Assembly (NCBI GenBank): GCA_028687395.1 | Contig: JAQUAE010000097.1 | Span: 1 to 6,771, forward strand | Origin: Anaerolineales bacterium | Lineage (GTDB): Bacteria; Chloroflexota; Anaerolineae; Anaerolineales; UBA4823 | DNA length: 6,771 nucleotides | Direction of reading: 5' to 3' | In this document: positions 5,154 to 6,771 of the stretch, in pieces | How positions within the stretch are numbered: the first letter of the stretch is position 1 | How the letters are laid out: every line of letters starts with the position of its first letter | Translations under genes and position numbers: made by a program | Notes under the pieces: generated by a model | Told to the model about the DNA's origin: nothing | Seen by the model: the letters and a program-made list of their open reading frames with translations, nothing else | Database searches by the model: none

Positions 5154-6101
5154 CTAGCTCCTCATCTCCTCACGCACGGCCTGGTAGAGGGTCTCGGCTT
5201 TCAATTCGCTCAGAGTGTAACAAGGCGATTTCAAGTGGTAGGCCAGTGCCTGGGCCAAACCCTGGTCGAAGGCGGCGTGCTCCATATTGATCACCACGCA
5301 GCGGATATCGTCCTCGGCTACCTGGTCGGCGAGCAGGTGCGCCTCTTCCTGAGGAGGCAGCGAGCTCATCGAGACATTGCCGGCGCCATCGGTGAGCATG
5401 ATCATCAGCGGCATGACGTCGGGATGCACCAGGCGTTCCTTCTTGATCACCGCGTGAGCCAGGAACAGGCCGGCGGAAAGCGGAGTCTTGCCGCCCACGG
5501 GGATATCGGCCAGGGCACGTTGGGCCAGGTGGATGGAATTGGTGGGCGGCATGACCAGCGTGGCGCTGTTCTTCTGGAAGACCACCAACCCCACCCGGTC
5601 ACGGCGCTGGTAGGCGTCGGTGAGCAGGGAGAGGATAGCGCCTTTGGTCGCTGACATGCGCTCGGCGACCGCCATCGACCAGGAAGCGTCGACGACGAAC
5701 AGGACCAGGTTGGCTGCCCTCTTGACGCGTACCTTGCGCTGGAAATCGTACGAGCGGATGGCAAACGCCACCCGTTTGCGCATTTCTTTGCGCTGCTTTT
5801 GGAAGGGGGCGGCGGCGCGCAGCGTGGCGTCGAAGGCCAGGTCGTCTGCCTTGCCGGGGGAGGGGCGCGACTGGATGTAGCGGCCGCGCTTGCGCTCGGT
5901 GCGGGTCTGCGAGCGTCGGCCACCCAGGCGGCGGGTGATGCGGTCCAGGGGATTGGCGATGCGGCGCGGGGTGAAGGACTGGCCTATCTTGGCCTTTTGC
6001 CCTCCGTCCCACCAGTTGGCGCTGCCGGAATCGAAGATCTCTTGCCGGGCGGGCTGTGAGGGGGGCTGGTCAGAGGCCTCTTCCTCGCCCTCCAGGCTCA
6101 C
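5154..6101 (-). CDS. Chelatase-type von Willebrand A protein (ChlD/BchD C-terminal half-like)
   Basis: The 315-residue product begins with an acidic, proline- and glutamine-rich stretch, then a strongly basic segment (about 46-80), then the region DLAFDATLRAAAPFQ typical of the chelatase D subunit. The VWA domain fills about 130-312 and has an intact MIDAS metal site: D138-A-S140-W-S142, T206 in GGKTPLSAGL and D238 in LTDGAGN. In magnesium or cobalt chelatases this subunit binds the AAA+ ring and couples ATP use to metal insertion into a tetrapyrrole by a large H/CobN-type subunit, not seen here. Start is a GTG that overlaps the upstream stop as GTGA, without a good Shine-Dalgarno. The related 'putative cobaltochelatase' family usually has AAA and VWA in one chain, so this may be the second half of a gene split at the A-run at 6105-6114. 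The metal and substrate are not determinable here. Confidence 0.87.
   Translation of the reverse strand: MSLEGEEEASDQPPSQPARQEIFDSGSANWWDGGQKAKIGQSFTPRRIANPLDRITRRLGGRRSQTRTERKRGRYIQSRPSPGKADDLAFDATLRAAAPFQKQRKEMRKRVAFAIRSYDFQRKVRVKRAANLVLFVVDASWSMAVAERMSATKGAILSLLTDAYQRRDRVGLVVFQKNSATLVMPPTNSIHLAQRALADIPVGGKTPLSAGLFLAHAVIKKERLVHPDVMPLMIMLTDGAGNVSMSSLPPQEEAHLLADQVAEDDIRCVVINMEHAAFDQGLAQALAYHLKSPCYTLSELKAETLYQAVREEMRS
5158..5163 (-). promoter_or_regulatory. Shine-Dalgarno of the aminotransferase, inside the end of the VWA gene
   Basis: GAGGAG lies within the last codons of the VWA gene, 5 bases before the aminotransferase ATG at 5152. It confirms that start. It also shows that ribosomes finishing the VWA gene stop on top of the next start site. 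Confidence 0.75.
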
Positions 6102-6133
6102 CGCTTTTTTTTTTCGCCGGCGGCCTCTTTTTT
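6098..6133 (-). other. Poly(A) junction between AAA and VWA frames: possible slippage or frameshift site
   Basis: The coding strand has ten A at 6114-6105 followed by G, then CGGTGA. In the ATPase frame the last seven bases read A-AAA-AAG, the same heptamer used for -1 frameshifting in E. coli dnaX. The VWA frame is -1 relative to the ATPase frame and is open from the A-run to its GTG, so one -1 slip, or one extra A in the transcript, would give a continuous AAA-linker-VWA protein. A Shine-Dalgarno-like AGAGG (6128-6124) lies 13 bases before the heptamer, and another six-A run lies at 6133-6128. A sequencing or assembly error in the homopolymer gives the same picture. I cannot separate these cases. 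Confidence 0.55.
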
Positions 6134-6771
6134 CTCTTCGGGGGCAGGCTGCGGCTCTCCGCTGCTGGAAGCGTCTCCCTGAAGCTGTTCGATGCGCTCC
6201 TGCAAGTCTTCCATGCTGATTTCAGCCTGGTAGAAGGGGCCGCGCTTGATGCGGTGGGGTAGGGCCAGTTCGGCCGCCAGGGCTATGTCGCGGTCGTTGA
6301 TTGCCTTGCGCCCCTCGAAGGCTGCGTGGGCGCGCGCCGCCTTAAGGATGACCAGGTCGGAGCGGTGGCCATCCACGTTGAGCGAGGCGCTCAGCGCAGC
6401 GATGGAGAGCAAATCGCGCCGGGTGTAGGTCACCTGGTCCACTAGCGTGCGAGCGTGTTCGATCTGGCGGGAGAGCTCATTCTCTTGGGACAGCCATTGC
6501 TGGCGGAAGCCATCGGCGTTGGTCTCGTAGGCCAGGTTGCGTTCGATGATCAGCACCCGTTCGCGCGCCTCGCGGATGCCGTGGATGTCCACCGACAGGG
6601 CGAAGCGGTCGAGCAACTGCGGGCGCAGGTCGCCCTCTTCAGGATTCATCGTGCCTACTAGTATGAAACGAGCCGGGTGGGCGAAGGAGATACCCTCCCG
6701 CTCGACGATGTTCATACCCATGGCGGCCGAATCGAGCAGGATGTCCACCACGTGGTCGTCGAGCAGGTTGA
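6098..6771 (-). CDS. ChlI/BchI-type AAA+ chelatase ATPase, C-terminal part (cut by right edge)
   Basis: About 224 residues are visible and the frame stays open to the right edge, so the Walker A motif and start are outside. Seen in order: NLLDDHVVDILLDSAA, the segment just after Walker B; VEREG and HPARF, a signature of magnesium-chelatase I subunits; GTMNPEEGDLRPQLLDRF, with sensor 1 asparagine and the arginine finger; and the sensor 2 region VDGHRSDLVILKAARAHAAFEGR. ALPHRIKRGPF closes the domain. It ends in a tail of E, P, K and S finishing KKKR. The family forms ATP-driven rings that power metal insertion into tetrapyrroles together with the VWA subunit encoded next. The tail reads as a linker of the sort that joins AAA and VWA parts in fused homologues. 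It ends in a run of ten A and a TGA that overlaps the next start by 4 bp. Confidence 0.92.
   Translation of the reverse strand, partial: NLLDDHVVDILLDSAAMGMNIVEREGISFAHPARFILVGTMNPEEGDLRPQLLDRFALSVDIHGIREARERVLIIERNLAYETNADGFRQQWLSQENELSRQIEHARTLVDQVTYTRRDLLSIAALSASLNVDGHRSDLVILKAARAHAAFEGRKAINDRDIALAAELALPHRIKRGPFYQAEISMEDLQERIEQLQGDASSSGEPQPAPEEKKEAAGEKKKR

Noticed and set aside
5067..5654. Plus-strand open frame of 195 codons
   Set aside because: It lies opposite the VWA gene and the start of the aminotransferase and has no recognisable domain.
6072..6081. Downstream stimulatory stem for the possible frameshift site
   Set aside because: AGAGGCCTCT is a perfect palindrome but has no loop, so it would not fold into a stable RNA hairpin as it stands. 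It was not used as support.

Overview
The window looks like part of a moderately GC-rich bacterial chromosome. Every supported gene lies on the minus strand, so transcription runs right to left. I lean towards a Chloroflexota (Anaerolineae-like) genome. That rests on the mix of gene families and on one long ArsR-type regulator with a large unassigned N-terminal half. It is inference from family resemblance and not a sequence match. I see no rRNA, tRNA, CRISPR array, transposase or phage gene.

Right part (2411-6771): four tightly spaced genes that look like one operon. First comes the 3' part of a ChlI/BchI-type AAA+ ATPase, cut by the right edge. It overlaps by 4 bp (GTGA) a ChlD/BchD-type von Willebrand A protein with a complete MIDAS metal site. 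Together they match the two halves of the 'putative cobaltochelatase / magnesium-chelatase-like' AAA-linker-VWA protein, which is usually one polypeptide. Here the halves are in different frames, and the change of frame happens at a run of ten A just before the stop. One base after the VWA stop begins a fold-type I PLP aminotransferase resembling kynurenine aminotransferases. After 27 bases follows an M1-family zinc aminopeptidase-like protein with a lipoprotein signal.

Middle (about 1874-2410): a non-coding, AT-richer stretch of more than 500 bases. It holds two exact DnaA boxes 21 bp apart, a third near-exact box 20 bp further on, several weaker boxes in the other orientation, an AT-rich patch and several inverted repeats. 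At its left end is a consensus promoter (TTGACA, 16 bp, TATAAT) whose -10 box lies inside a 32-bp near-perfect palindrome.

Left part (1-1873): that promoter drives a compact three-gene unit. It consists of a 75-residue unknown protein with a strong Shine-Dalgarno, an ArsR-type winged-helix regulator joined by an ATGA stop/start overlap, and a major facilitator superfamily transporter cut by the left edge and starting 3 bases after the regulator's stop. The layout suggests an autoregulated transport module in which the regulator binds the palindrome and shuts off its own promoter.

The points most worth checking are the poly(A) junction of the chelatase-like pair (error, mutation or programmed slippage), the DnaA-box cluster as a possible replication origin or DnaA-titrating site, and the operator with its co-transcribed small protein.
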